Source: UBA2177 sp964452735
Lineage (GTDB): Bacteria; Patescibacteriota; Dojkabacteria; SC72
Direction: 5' to 3'
Assembly (NCBI GenBank): GCA_964452735.1
Contig: CAYVNA010000009.1
Span: 1-39,146, forward strand
Length of the DNA stretch: 39,146 bases
Under the pieces are notes generated by a model. The model saw nothing but the letters and a program-made list of their open reading frames with translations. It was not told the origin of the DNA and ran no database searches. Position numbers and translations under genes: made by a program. This document shows positions 17,392-24,667 of the stretch, in pieces; positions within the stretch are counted from its first letter, which is position 1; the number at the start of each line of letters is the position of its first letter.

Positions 17392-18144
17392 GGCAAATCT
17401 TTCTCCTATTTTTCTGTAAGTAAAAAGGTTCTCGAGATCTTTGAAGGTAGATGGCTCTACCTCTACTAGAAGCCATATGTTCTTTTTATTCTTGTCTATT
17501 ATTTGCTCTTTCAACTCCATGTAATACTTGAGACCATCTTCTCCTCCATCAATTGCACTTCTAGGTTCAAAATCCTTCACACTTCCATCTAAACCTAGGT
17601 ACATATATGTAGGGACGTAGGGGAGGTTCGCTATTAATAAACAGTTATCTTTTATATCTATATCCTTTATCAAATTTGTTCTCACGAAATTAATACCTCT
17701 GACCTTATTCATCTCTGCATTATTTCTTGCTATTTCTAAGGCCTTCCAACTAACATCTGTTGCCACTAAAGAAACATTTTTCCCCTCTATCTCCTTTCCT
17801 ATGGAAATAATAATGCATCCACTCCCTGTCCCCACGTCTACAATCTCCTCTATGGTTGGGAAATCACTTACCAGCTCTAGCGCAATATCTACAATATCTT
17901 CTGTATCTATACGAGGGATCAGAACGTCTTCATTTACAATGAAGGAAAGTCCTCTAAACTCACAAGATCCTTTGATATATTCCCAAGGCTCTCCGCTCTT
18001 CAGTCTAAGAAGAATAGAATCTAGAGAAAAATTATTGTCTTTTGCATAATCATGTACTTCTTGAGATATTCTTGAAATATCAAAATAACCTACTTCCTTT
18101 AGAACTTCTTGAATAGAATAGATATCCTTAAGCGATCTCTCCAT
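17374..18144 (-). CDS. prmC: Release factor glutamine methyltransferase PrmC (HemK)
   Basis: SAM-dependent methylation of the Gln in the GGQ motif of release factors. The 256-residue protein has a helical N-terminal domain, the LIPRIDTED segment and the SAM motif VDVGTGSGC (102-110). The substrate-binding N-x-P-Y tetrapeptide is at 173-176, then FEPRSAIDGGEDGL. The tetrapeptide reads NLPY where most of the family has NPPY; the side-chain-binding Asn and the Tyr are kept. The gene starts within the last 17 bases of prfA, its substrate gene, in a rpmE-prfA-prmC operon. The 3' end overlaps the convergent htrA-like gene by 18 bp. Confidence 0.92.
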   Translation of the reverse strand: MERSLKDIYSIQEVLKEVGYFDISRISQEVHDYAKDNNFSLDSILLRLKSGEPWEYIKGSCEFRGLSFIVNEDVLIPRIDTEDIVDIALELVSDFPTIEEIVDVGTGSGCIIISIGKEIEGKNVSLVATDVSWKALEIARNNAEMNKVRGINFVRTNLIKDIDIKDNCLLIANLPYVPTYMYLGLDGSVKDFEPRSAIDGGEDGLKYYMELKEQIIDKNKKNIWLLVEVEPSTFKDLENLFTYRKIGERFALIHFS

Positions 18145-19237
18145 TTTCTTCAGCTTCAGTTAAAAATTCATCCATCAAACCCTCATTTATATCTTTAATC
18201 ATCTCCTCTAGATCACCATTCATAACTTCTTCTATATTGAACCAAGATTTCTTTACCCTATGATCAGTAATTCTATTCTGAGGGAAATTATATGTTCTAA
18301 TCTTCTCGGACCTCATTGCAGAACCTATCATCTTTGATCTAATGGAATCTCGCTTGGAATCTTCTTCTGCCTTCTTCAAATCATACAGTTTGGCTCTAAG
18401 TATCGCCATGGCTTTCTCCTTATTTTGTGCCTGATGCTTCGTCTCCTGACAACTAACAACTATGCCAGTGGAAAGATGGGTTATTCTTACTGCTGAATCA
18501 GTTTTATTTACACACTGCCCACCAGCTCCAGAAGCTCGCATTACATCAATCTTTATATCCTCTGGGTTTATTTGAATATCAACATCCTTAGCCTCTGGTA
18601 GTATTGCTACGGAAGCAGTAGAGGTATGAATCCTTCCAGAAGATTCTGTTGTTGGTACTCTCTGAACCCTATGTACGCCACTTTCATATTTGAGAAATTT
18701 GAAAACATTCTTCCCAATAATCTGAGCCACAACTTCCTTGTATCCTCCTGCCTCTGAAATACTACTATCTATTACTTGAAAATCCCAGCCCTTAGAAAGG
18801 GAATAGTTTTTATACATACGGAAAAGATCATGTGCAAAGAGAGAGGCTTCTTCTCCACCAGCTCCAGCCCTGATTTCTATTATAGCTGCTCTATCATCAT
18901 CTTCATGCTCTAAAACCTTTGATATTTTCAAAAGCTTTAGTTCTTTTTCCAAATCATTAATTCTGGTTTCTAGATCTTTGATTTCTTCCGTAGCCAATTC
19001 TCGAATCTCAGCATCATCCTCTTTTTCTAGGATATATTGAGTATTCTCTAAATCAGTTAAAGCTTTTTGAATAGAGGAGACAAATACAGCCACCTGAGAG
19101 TAGTATGAAAGGTTTTTACTTAGCTGAGGAATCTCGGAGTTATCAACGCTACGATTTGCAAGCACTTTCTCAATCTCATTAGCTTTTTCCAGAGCGTCAT
19201 TCTTTGAATATTTATTCTTATACAATGAAACATCCAT
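18128..19237 (-). CDS. prfA: Peptide chain release factor 1
   Basis: RF1 terminates translation at UAA and UAG. The 369-residue protein has the RF1-type anticodon-like tripeptide P-T-T (about 195-197, in HRVQRVPTTES) and the peptidyl-transferase-centre GGQ (about 239-241) within GAGGQCVNKTDSAVRITH. The residue after GGQ is Cys, where E. coli RF1 has His. I start at the ATG at 19237 (MDVSLYKN); the frame extends to a GTG at 19252, but those residues are not needed. Second gene of rpmE-prfA-prmC. UGA stops in the window imply that an RF2 gene lies elsewhere. Confidence 0.95.
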   Translation of the reverse strand: MDVSLYKNKYSKNDALEKANEIEKVLANRSVDNSEIPQLSKNLSYYSQVAVFVSSIQKALTDLENTQYILEKEDDAEIRELATEEIKDLETRINDLEKELKLLKISKVLEHEDDDRAAIIEIRAGAGGEEASLFAHDLFRMYKNYSLSKGWDFQVIDSSISEAGGYKEVVAQIIGKNVFKFLKYESGVHRVQRVPTTESSGRIHTSTASVAILPEAKDVDIQINPEDIKIDVMRASGAGGQCVNKTDSAVRITHLSTGIVVSCQETKHQAQNKEKAMAILRAKLYDLKKAEEDSKRDSIRSKMIGSAMRSEKIRTYNFPQNRITDHRVKKSWFNIEEVMNGDLEEMIKDINEGLMDEFLTEAEENGEIA

Positions 19238-19275
19238 AATGGATAATATCACTTTAAATTATCTAATGGAATTTG

Positions 19276-19614
19276 TTACTTAGAGACCCTTGCGTTTTCC
19301 AACATCTCTCTCAACGTTAGGGTAGAAGCTGGTTTATTCTCTATCCCTGCTAACTTCTCTCTTCTCTTTGCCATCTTTTCTTTCTTTGTTTGGAATGAAG
19401 ATTTCTTAGCTTTCTCAACTTTCTCTTCAAACTTCTTGACCAAGTTGTCAGTATCTATTATCTTCTGTTCTCCAGTATAGAAAGGATGACATTTTGAGCA
19501 AATCTCTACAGTGATACTTTCGTCAAGTATTGTTGATCCTGTAGCGAAAGTATTGCCACAAGAACATGTGACTTGCAGGTTATTATTATATTTAGGATGT
19601 ATATCTTTCTTCAT
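19276..19614 (-). CDS. rpmE: 50S ribosomal protein bL31, zinc form, extended tail
   Basis: bL31 bridges the subunits at the central protuberance. The first 60 or so residues are canonical: MKKDIHPKYNN, CSCG, then CSKCHPFYTG, giving four Cys zinc ligands (A-type, C+). The protein is 112 residues instead of about 70 because of a Lys/Glu-rich C-terminal extension of about 45 residues (KKEKMAKRREK in the middle), possibly helical and rRNA-binding. First gene of the minus-strand operon with prfA and prmC. Confidence 0.95.
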   Translation of the reverse strand: MKKDIHPKYNNNLQVTCSCGNTFATGSTILDESITVEICSKCHPFYTGEQKIIDTDNLVKKFEEKVEKAKKSSFQTKKEKMAKRREKLAGIENKPASTLTLREMLENARVSK

Positions 19615-19624
19615 AACGAGTGTG

Positions 19625-19653
19625 ATTATAGCAGAAGGGAGGTATGCTGTCTA
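19625..19653 (-). promoter_or_regulatory. Promoter of rpmE-prfA-prmC
   Basis: Read on the minus strand: TAGACA (19653-19648), 17 bp, TATAAT (19630-19625) with an upstream TGC (extended -10). The -10 ends 10 nt before the rpmE ATG, so the predicted leader is only about 3-4 nt. Confidence 0.65.
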
Positions 19654-19691
19654 GAATTCTTTTTCGCTATATGGTAAGGTAATATCTAATT

Positions 19692-20372
19692 ATGAAAAAG
19701 CTTCTTTCTGAGAAATATATACTATTATTCCTGCTAGCTCTAGACATTACTTTTGTTGCTCTACACATACTTCTTTCTGAGAAAGGTCTTTTCAATTTAG
19801 ACTTCGAAGGGAACCTTCCTACCGTATACCAGAGCTCAAAGCTCATCCTGGTTGCAAATATGTCAATATTGATAATTATCCTGAATAGGCTAGGGTATGT
19901 GTGCAAGAAAGAGATATTCTGGATATTTTGGTTCCTAGTATTTTTTGTACTTGGGGTGGATGAGCTAGGTCAAATTCATGAGAATATATCGTTATATATA
20001 AAAGAGATTCTGGGTAGTGGAGTTGTGGAGTATGAAAGTTCCGTTGTCGAGATGGGTTACGAATCTACACCATGGCTTCTGTATTACTCCTTGATTTTTA
20101 TTGGGACCACTGCATTCCTGGGTTTCTTCCTTAAAGATTTTCTCAAGGAAAAGTTCTTTTGGTCGTTGGTACTTGGTTGGGTTCTATTCCTAGTGGTGCC
20201 TGTTGTTGAGTATTTTAATACCATGCCTGGAGTTATGTTCGCCGAGGGGTATGATCAGCTTGTTATATTGGAGGAATTTTTAGAAATGGCAGGAGCAAGT
20301 TTTCTCTTTGCTTTTACATATTCATATTTAAAAGGGAGGATGGAGAAGTCCTTGGAGAAAAATTTTAATTAA
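19692..20372 (+). CDS. Multipass membrane protein, unknown function
   Basis: A 226-residue protein with about six hydrophobic segments (near residues 9-28, 50-67, 76-93, 128-148, 154-172 and 200-215). The only notable polar motif is D-E-L-G-Q-I-H-E in a loop after the third segment, with Asp, Glu and His that could bind metal or take part in catalysis. I do not recognise the family. It is followed 16 nt later by the CsoR-like gene and starts divergently from rpmE. TAATAT lies 6 nt before its ATG. Confidence 0.6.
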   Translation: MKKLLSEKYILLFLLALDITFVALHILLSEKGLFNLDFEGNLPTVYQSSKLILVANMSILIIILNRLGYVCKKEIFWIFWFLVFFVLGVDELGQIHENISLYIKEILGSGVVEYESSVVEMGYESTPWLLYYSLIFIGTTAFLGFFLKDFLKEKFFWSLVLGWVLFLVVPVVEYFNTMPGVMFAEGYDQLVILEEFLEMAGASFLFAFTYSYLKGRMEKSLEKNFN

Positions 20373-20380
20373 GCTATACT
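20352..20380 (+). promoter_or_regulatory. Possible promoter of the CsoR-like gene
   Basis: TTGGAG (20352-20357), 17 bp, TATACT (20375-20380), then 8 nt to the ATG at 20389. The -35 is weak; the -10 is good. This again predicts a leaderless start. Confidence 0.35.
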
Positions 20381-20388
20381 TTAGCGAG

Positions 20389-20610
20389 ATGAGATATCCT
20401 AAAAATATACAGAATAGAATAAAGAGAGTAGAGGGACAAGTGGGGGGTGTCAAGAAAATGATTGTTTCTGGAGAGACAGATACTAAGGTGATGACTCAGT
20501 TGCAGGCCTGTATATCATCTCTTGAGAGCCTTAAGACAGAGCTTATCAAACTGCAGATGAAAGAATCTATGGTGGAAGATGTTCGAAAATCTCTAGGATT
20601 ATCCGACTAG
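20389..20610 (+). CDS. CsoR/RcnR-family (DUF156) regulator lacking metal ligands
   Basis: A 73-residue all-helical protein matching the copper/formaldehyde-sensor family: IQNRIKRVEGQVGGVKKMI at the N-terminus, then VMTQLQACISSLESLKTEL. In typical members a Cys sits six residues before the conserved Gln of helix 2 and His/Cys ligands follow in an H-x3-C pattern. Here those positions are Asp and Leu/Gln/Glu/Ser. The protein has no His and a single Cys (in QACISSL). DNA binding is plausible, but classical Cu(I), Ni(II) or formaldehyde sensing is not. It lies between a membrane protein and a degenerate MBL-fold protein, which may be its targets. Confidence 0.8.
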   Translation: MRYPKNIQNRIKRVEGQVGGVKKMIVSGETDTKVMTQLQACISSLESLKTELIKLQMKESMVEDVRKSLGLSD

Positions 20611-20677
20611 AGTAATTATTGCCCAATAATTTTGATATACTTAGTGTATACTAATTGACTTTTTATCTATACATACA

Positions 20678-21322
20678 ATGAAAATAAAGAAAATAGCCTG
20701 GACAAGTTTCTCTATATCTAATCCCAATATTACACTTCTGACAGATCCTTTGATGTATAAAAAGATGGGAAAGGCATTCCCTAAGTGCAATGCGGATGTT
20801 TGCCTCCTATCGAGAGAGGAGGGAGTTGATGAGGAGAGTTTCCTTAAAGATAATGGATTGGACGGAAAAATTGTAGGAGAAAATAGGGAGAAGGTTATGG
20901 TAATTTCTTCCCCAGGGGAATTTGAGATTGGTGGGATGATGATAAGGAGGGGATTGAACGATGATTTCTTCATTATCGACGAAAAGAATATTCGTCTTGT
21001 ATATATGGGTGGGACTGATAGTACTATTGATCCAAAGGATGTGAAGGATCTTGGAGATGTTGATGTTCTAATTCTTCCAGTAGGGGATGGTGTTAATTTC
21101 ATGGATTTTGATAAATTAGAAAAAGTTATTTCGAACATAGATCCTGCGATATTAGTCCCCTGTGCATATAAGGAAGATTCTCCAAAAGAATCTCAGGTCA
21201 AAAGTCGAGAGGAATTCATAAAGCATTTTGGTTTCGCAACAGTCAAGGATGAGAATTACCTTAATGTAAATAAGAAGAGAGTAGAGGAAGAGCAGAAGAG
21301 TGTGGAAGTAATCTTTTTGTAA
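20678..21322 (+). CDS. Degenerate MBL-fold hydrolase-like protein (UlaG-like)
   Basis: A 214-residue protein with the strand pattern of the UlaG/Zn-dependent hydrolase branch of the metallo-beta-lactamase fold: ITLLTDPLMY at the start, VISSPGEFEIGGMMIR in the middle, VYMGGTD, VDVLILPVGDG and ILVPCAYKED. The zinc motif HxHxDH expected after the first sheet is absent; that segment reads C-L-L-S-R-E-E-G-V. It is therefore probably not a conventional metal hydrolase, and may be structural or ligand-binding. It ends 8 nt before dnaB and is probably co-transcribed with it. Confidence 0.65.
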   Translation: MKIKKIAWTSFSISNPNITLLTDPLMYKKMGKAFPKCNADVCLLSREEGVDEESFLKDNGLDGKIVGENREKVMVISSPGEFEIGGMMIRRGLNDDFFIIDEKNIRLVYMGGTDSTIDPKDVKDLGDVDVLILPVGDGVNFMDFDKLEKVISNIDPAILVPCAYKEDSPKESQVKSREEFIKHFGFATVKDENYLNVNKKRVEEEQKSVEVIFL

Positions 21323-21330
21323 TAAGAAAT

Positions 21331-22644
21331 ATGGAGAAAGTTCCGCCACAAAATGTCGATGTAGAGCAATCTCTATTGGGTTGTATGTTAATGGACAAGG
21401 ATTCTATCATATCTGTCTCAGGATGGTTACTACCAGAACATTTCTATGATGATCGTCATATGACAATATACTCGAGTATTCTTGAGCTTTTTAATGAAGG
21501 TCTACCAATCGATCTTATAACACTTTCTGATAAGTTAAAAAGACAGAAGAAGCTGAGTCAGATAGGCGGTAGGTCATACCTGGCAGAGTTAGCAACTATG
21601 GTTGCGACATCTGCACATGCGGAAGAGTATGGTTCGATAATAAAAGAGAGTGCAACAAGGAGGGGTTTGATAACTGCTGCGAAGAATATCACAGAAATGG
21701 CATTTAATGAGTCTACAGGTATAGATGAGGTGATAGATCGATCTGAAAAACAAGTTTTTGATGTTGCTCAAACGGGGACGAAAACGAATTTTGTGCATAT
21801 AAAAGATCTTTTGAAAGATGCGTATGAAAGGGCGGAGAGGGCTGATCAGGATGAAGCCTATCTTGGTGTTTCAACAGGGTTCAAGGATCTCGATGACTTA
21901 TTGGGTGGTTTTCAAAAGTCAGATATGATTATTCTTGCTGCTAGGCCTTCTGTTGGGAAAACAGCCTTGGCTCTGGATATGATGAGGCATGCGGCTTTGG
22001 TTGAGAAAAAGACAGTTGCCTTCTTCTCTTTGGAAATGTCCAAGACACAAATAATGGATCGTCTTTTGGGTATGCAGTCAGGTATTCCTTTTTGGGAGAT
22101 AAGGACTGGCCGATTGAGTGATAAGAAGTTTATGAAACTAGCGGATACAATGGGGGAATTAGCGGATGCGAATATCTTCATAGATGATCAGGCGGGGCAG
22201 CATATTAATGCGATTCGAACCAAGGCGAGAAGGTTGGCTTTGGAGAGGGGGTTGGATATTATTTTTGTTGACTATCTCCAGCTTATGCATGGGAATAACA
22301 AGGAGAGTAGGACTCTCGAGGTTGGGGAGATCTCTCAGGGGTTGAAGAATATCGCGAAGGAGCTAGATGTTCCTGTAGTTGGTTTAGCACAGTTGTCTAG
22401 GGCTATTGAGCAAAGGCAGGGTAGGCGACCGCAACTTTCTGATCTGAGGGAGTCTGGTTCTATCGAGCAGGATGCTGATGTTGTTATGTTCATAGATAGG
22501 GAGGAGGTTTGGAATCCAGAAACAGAGCACAAGGGGATGGCTGAGCTAACTATCGCTAAACATAGAAATGGTCCAACAGGACTAGTAAAACTCGCGTTCA
22601 TTGACGAAATCGCTAGCTTCCGAAATCTATATAAAAACAAATAA
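21331..22644 (+). CDS. dnaB: Replicative DNA helicase DnaB
   Basis: Hexameric 5'-3' helicase at the replication fork. The 437-residue protein starts with the DnaB N-terminal domain (PPQNVDVEQSLLGCML), followed by a linker and a RecA-like motor. The motor has Walker A ARPSVGKTA (204-212), Walker B region IIFVDYLQLM, an H4-type loop (QLSRAIEQRQGRRPQLSDLR) and the arginine-finger-containing C-terminus. Length is normal and no intein is present. It lies 8 nt after the MBL-fold gene. Confidence 0.97.
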   Translation: MEKVPPQNVDVEQSLLGCMLMDKDSIISVSGWLLPEHFYDDRHMTIYSSILELFNEGLPIDLITLSDKLKRQKKLSQIGGRSYLAELATMVATSAHAEEYGSIIKESATRRGLITAAKNITEMAFNESTGIDEVIDRSEKQVFDVAQTGTKTNFVHIKDLLKDAYERAERADQDEAYLGVSTGFKDLDDLLGGFQKSDMIILAARPSVGKTALALDMMRHAALVEKKTVAFFSLEMSKTQIMDRLLGMQSGIPFWEIRTGRLSDKKFMKLADTMGELADANIFIDDQAGQHINAIRTKARRLALERGLDIIFVDYLQLMHGNNKESRTLEVGEISQGLKNIAKELDVPVVGLAQLSRAIEQRQGRRPQLSDLRESGSIEQDADVVMFIDREEVWNPETEHKGMAELTIAKHRNGPTGLVKLAFIDEIASFRNLYKNK

Positions 22645-22665
22645 TTAAATATTAAATAAATTAAA

Positions 22666-22843
22666 TAGGGGTCAGACCCTTGTCTGTCCCTCTGGAATAT
22701 CCTCGCCCTAAGATCTTCTATCTCTTTTGTTGGGGAGTCTTATTTAAAAAGTTTTACATTTTCTTATGCTGCTTATCCTGGTTTAGTGGGTCTAGCTGCT
22801 CCTTTTGGAAGAGCGTTGGGGGACAGACTTGTGCCAGACCCTA
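22666..22843. mobile_element. MITE/REP-like element with imperfect inverted ends
   Basis: The left end (22666-22690) reads TAGGGGTCAGACCCTTGTCT then GTCCC. The reverse complement of the right end (22843-22819) reads TAGGGTCTGGCACAAGTCTG then TCCCC. About 20 of 25 positions agree after one gap. The left end itself contains the palindrome GGGTCAGACCC. Between them lie about 130 bp with no open frame. Ends of this GTCAGACC/GTCTGTCCC type recall REP-type elements moved in trans by IS200-like Y1 (RAYT) transposases. No transposase is in the window. It sits between dnaB and tRNA-Leu. Confidence 0.55.
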
Positions 22844-22848
22844 TTCTT

Positions 22849-22873
22849 AGGGCTGGTGCGGTCGCCCTTTTTT
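22849..22873 (+). terminator. Possible rho-independent terminator upstream of tRNA-Leu
   Basis: AGGGC (22849-22853) pairs with GCCCT (22864-22868) around a 10-nt loop and runs into a TTTTTT tract (22868-22873). The stem is short. It could end dnaB transcription or belong to the right flank of the repeat element. Confidence 0.4.
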
Positions 22874-22876
22874 GAG

Positions 22877-22882
22877 TATAAT
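22877..22882 (+). promoter_or_regulatory. -10 box of tRNA-Leu
   Basis: A consensus TATAAT ends 14 nt before the tRNA 5' end, which allows a leader of about 7 nt. No convincing -35 is visible; the upstream bases belong to the terminator stem. Confidence 0.4.
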
Positions 22883-22896
22883 TGCGCAGGAATTGT

Positions 22897-22980
22897 GGTC
22901 GAGTGGTGGAACTGGCAGACACGCGGGACTCAAAATCCCGTGCTAGCGATAGCGTGAGGGTTCAACTCCCTCCTCGACCA
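22897..22980 (+). tRNA. tRNA-Leu (anticodon CAA)
   Basis: 84-nt type II tRNA reading UUG. The acceptor strands GGTCGAG and CTCGACC pair fully, with discriminator A. The anticodon stem CGGGA/TCCCG encloses the loop CTCAAAA. The long variable arm GCTA-GCGA-TAGC is typical of Leu/Ser tRNAs. The T arm is GAGGG-TTCAACT-CCCTC. The 3' CCA is not encoded (TGT follows), so the cca enzyme in this window would be required. Confidence 0.97.
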
Positions 22981-23006
22981 TGTATATCAAATTTTATTAA
23001 CACAAA

Positions 23007-23777
23007 ATGGAGGGATTAATCTTGGGTTTTCTGGATAAGATCGGTAGTATAGACTTTGGCTTCGTATGGGAGCTATTCTTTTACTCCCTTGGAATATTTT
23101 GGTTAGTAGTTATATATTGGGTCTGGCTAGATTCCGGTGAGAGGACCTCAAATAGGGCTGTTAGATATCTGTATATTCTTCTTGTCACTCTATTCAATAT
23201 CGTCGGATGGATAATATACCTAATAATAAGGCCTAGCCAAACAATTGAGGAGATCTACTGGTCTGACCTTGAAAGGAGGTACTTGAAGTACGAGACGGCG
23301 GAGCTAGGTGACTGTCCTAAGTGTGGCACGCAACTCTTGCCTGGTTATACATTCTGCCCTAATTGTAGGTATATGCTCAAAAAGAAATGTCCATCCTGCA
23401 AGGTCTATGTAGATAGAAAGAGCAAATATTGCCCTCATTGTGGAGAGGAAACAGGGAAGAGAATCGCTCCTGAGGAACTATCTCCCTCAGTGGAAGTAAT
23501 GGAACAACAAATTCAAGCAACGAAGGAAGAAGCAGTTGAAGCTGTGGAGTCCAATATGACAAGATACTCTACAAGGAAAAGCATAACAGTGAAAGTTGGA
23601 GCTTCAATCATCTCGATTGTCTCTCAGATAAAGAATTCATTAAAGGGGATATCCTCGAAGATTGTAGAGCCTATGAAGAAGAGTAAATCTAGAAGCCAAG
23701 AGAAATATCCTGCGATGGTTGGGAAATCCAAAAAATCTCAGAAAAGTAAATCAAAGAAGAAGAGGAAGTCTAAATAG
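23007..23777 (+). CDS. Membrane protein with double zinc ribbon and basic tail
   Basis: 256 residues in three parts. Two hydrophobic spans (about 18-40 and 52-73) end in FNIVGWIIYLIIRP, a hairpin resembling the small PLDc_N-type membrane module. A double zinc ribbon follows (about 98-148), with C-P-K-C, C-P-N-C, C-P-S-C and C-P-H-C knuckles. After a linker comes a very Lys/Ser-rich tail that could bind nucleic acid or phospholipid head groups. Function is unknown; zinc-ribbon membrane proteins of this kind are common in CPR genomes. It starts 26 nt after tRNA-Leu. Confidence 0.6.
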   Translation: MEGLILGFLDKIGSIDFGFVWELFFYSLGIFWLVVIYWVWLDSGERTSNRAVRYLYILLVTLFNIVGWIIYLIIRPSQTIEEIYWSDLERRYLKYETAELGDCPKCGTQLLPGYTFCPNCRYMLKKKCPSCKVYVDRKSKYCPHCGEETGKRIAPEELSPSVEVMEQQIQATKEEAVEAVESNMTRYSTRKSITVKVGASIISIVSQIKNSLKGISSKIVEPMKKSKSRSQEKYPAMVGKSKKSQKSKSKKKRKSK

Positions 23778-23811
23778 CCTCTATTTTGTGATATCATAGA
23801 AACATATAAAT

Positions 23812-24663
23812 TTGTTTATTACTTATGTGTTTAAGCAATTCTTTGAAGCTTTCTCAAATTTATTCTCGAATGTACATCCTGTATTTCTCTTCTCTTTCAT
23901 AATAGTCTTTGGTCTCTATATATTCTGGAGAGGATGTATAGACACAAGGAAAAACAACTCCTCCATATTCGATCTATACATATTATCGACCATAATGGGA
24001 CTTGTTGTAGGTAGAATCTCCTATGTAATAACAAGATGGGAAGATTTCTCTTCCTACATTTGGTACTGGCTTCCATACGAGAAATATGGTGACGAAATAT
24101 TCCTGTTCCGAGTACTCCCTTGGCGTTTTTTTAGGATTTGGGATTGGGGAATAGATGTACTGTTAATGTTTGTTGGTTTTCTAATCACAGCCTCCTTGTT
24201 AACAGTTGCTTTCAAGAGATGGAGATGGGATCATCTTTTCACCACTATCTTCTTTACGGCACAGTCAATGTTGGCTATGTCCTTTTTAGTCCTAGGTACA
24301 TTTTCTAAAAATCTGGAGTGGGTTTTGCAAGGTGCAGCAATGGTATTGATCCCCTTTATCCTCTTTATTCTTAAGAACTCTGTTAGAAAGGTTGTTATCG
24401 GTCCTAAAGAAAGGAAAATTCTCATACTTCTAGACATTTTCTTTATTCTAATCTCATTAACCTATACAACATATATCTATCTTTCTAAGGAAGTAACCTT
24501 TATGGAAAGATATGGAATATATGTTTTTTGTGGATGGACAGTTCTTGGTATCATTGTGTACTTATTTAGTTCGAGAAAAGATAATGTCACTATTGAAAAA
24601 GTCTCGTCTGTCAACATTGTTTCTCCTGTAGATGTTAATCAACCAATAAAATTGTATAAGTAG
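23812..24663 (+). CDS. Multipass membrane protein, weakly Lgt-like
   Basis: About 283 residues with roughly seven membrane spans. The segment M-G-L-V-V-G-R-I-S-Y-V-I followed by a Trp/Arg-rich loop and DWGIDVLLMFVGF recalls the G-x-R-x-x-Y-V region of prolipoprotein diacylglyceryl transferase (Lgt). The key His and the full Lgt signature are not clear, so this is only a suggestion. The start is TTG at 23812, or GTG at 23827, which would drop five residues. It ends 4 nt before the pseudouridine synthase gene, implying co-transcription. Confidence 0.45.
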   Translation: MFITYVFKQFFEAFSNLFSNVHPVFLFSFIIVFGLYIFWRGCIDTRKNNSSIFDLYILSTIMGLVVGRISYVITRWEDFSSYIWYWLPYEKYGDEIFLFRVLPWRFFRIWDWGIDVLLMFVGFLITASLLTVAFKRWRWDHLFTTIFFTAQSMLAMSFLVLGTFSKNLEWVLQGAAMVLIPFILFILKNSVRKVVIGPKERKILILLDIFFILISLTYTTYIYLSKEVTFMERYGIYVFCGWTVLGIIVYLFSSRKDNVTIEKVSSVNIVSPVDVNQPIKLYK

Positions 24664-24667
24664 AACT

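Noticed and set aside
20641..21138. 165-codon minus-strand open frame over the MBL-fold gene
   Set aside because: Low-complexity Ser/Phe/Pro translation, fully antisense to a gene with recognisable fold motifs; treated as a shadow.
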